Below are positions 63,856 to 64,000 of a stretch of 64,000 nucleotides of DNA, in pieces. The stretch spans positions 240,525 to 304,524 of the forward strand of contig JAACZU010000003.1 of NCBI GenBank assembly GCA_009996615.1, in the 5' to 3' direction. A program made the translations under genes and the position numbers. The notes beneath the pieces are model-generated. The model ran no database searches. It was not told the origin of the DNA and saw only the letters and a list, made by a program, of their open reading frames with translations. Source of the DNA: Rhodanobacteraceae bacterium. Lineage in GTDB: Bacteria; Pseudomonadota; Gammaproteobacteria; Xanthomonadales; Rhodanobacteraceae. Position 1 is the stretch's first letter; each line of letters opens with the position of its first letter.

Positions 63856-64000
63856 GGCGGGACGCCGCGCCTACCGCGGCGCGCGGCCCGGCGTCCGCCG
63901 CCACGGTCGCAGGCCGACCCGGAACTGCGTCACGAAAACTTTCCGGTTTGGAAATTTCTTAACGAGGCCCGAACAATCCGTTTGCTACGGTTCGCCCCGG

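Overview
The window is very GC-rich, densely coded chromosomal DNA from a Gram-negative bacterium. The gene content (two large CirA-type TonB-dependent receptors, a PilU-type retraction ATPase, a lipB-lipA pair, Prc, a Do-family protease, a split class II ribonucleotide reductase, malic enzyme fused to a phosphotransacetylase-like domain) fits Gammaproteobacteria of the Xanthomonadales/Lysobacterales, plausibly a Rhodanobacteraceae (Dokdonella-like) genome. That placement is inference from gene families; no rRNA or tRNA gene was seen.

Layout. 1-7509: two paralogous two-gene modules (small secreted protein plus collagen-like protein) on opposite strands, flanking a PhoD phosphatase - Nudix - NTF2-like operon. 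7851-13811: thioredoxin, an AT-richer orphan membrane protein, and a split adenosylcobalamin-type ribonucleotide reductase, in which an intein-bearing catalytic subunit, a histone H1-like protein and the zinc-finger subunit NrdJb are encoded in line. 14219-19448: Do-family protease, orphan PstS-like protein, HAD hydrolase, M17 aminopeptidase. 19743-23729: lipB-lipA-prc. 24089-30466: a tight six-gene run with cystathionine beta-synthase, two DUF4214-like methyltransferases, a PLP trans-sulfuration enzyme, a GT-C membrane glycosyltransferase and a small membrane-anchored beta protein. 30619-33713: a DUF465-type protein, a DUF4398 lipoprotein with a periplasmic coiled-coil partner, and pilU. 33868-44383: a block with a 2-oxoglutarate oxygenase, a TPR-sulfotransferase, two TonB receptors and a small TonB-receptor-like barrel. 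44699-50716: tandem NTF2-like protein, mtgA, GT2 glycosyltransferase, MscS channel, VIT transporter. 50744-58935: aceE, malic enzyme, M20 amidohydrolase, QEGLA-motif protein. 59300-63855: FG-GAP propeller protein, rsgA, PLP aminotransferase, SGNH hydrolase.

How genes work together. CBS and the trans-sulfuration enzyme would carry homocysteine to cysteine, next to two SAM-dependent methyltransferases whose by-product feeds that pool. lipB and lipA overlap and form the lipoate pathway used by pyruvate dehydrogenase (aceE is also in the window). The receptor / sulfotransferase / prolyl-hydroxylase-like oxygenase block may modify surface proteins.

Between genes the genome is rich in dispersed palindromic repeats: a roughly 92-bp double-hairpin element (five recognisable copies), REP-like GGAGCGGCTTCAGCCGC units, a CGTCAT..CCCGC family and a CTCCCCTTCAAGGGGAG family. 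One of these repeats lies inside the coding region of nrdJb. The strongest leads for new biology are the duplicated collagen/small-protein modules with a shared C-terminal F-x-N-G-F motif, the intein directly before the presumed catalytic cysteine of NrdJ, the repeat inside nrdJb, the shared motif upstream of both TonB receptors, and the receptor-sulfotransferase-oxygenase neighbourhood.
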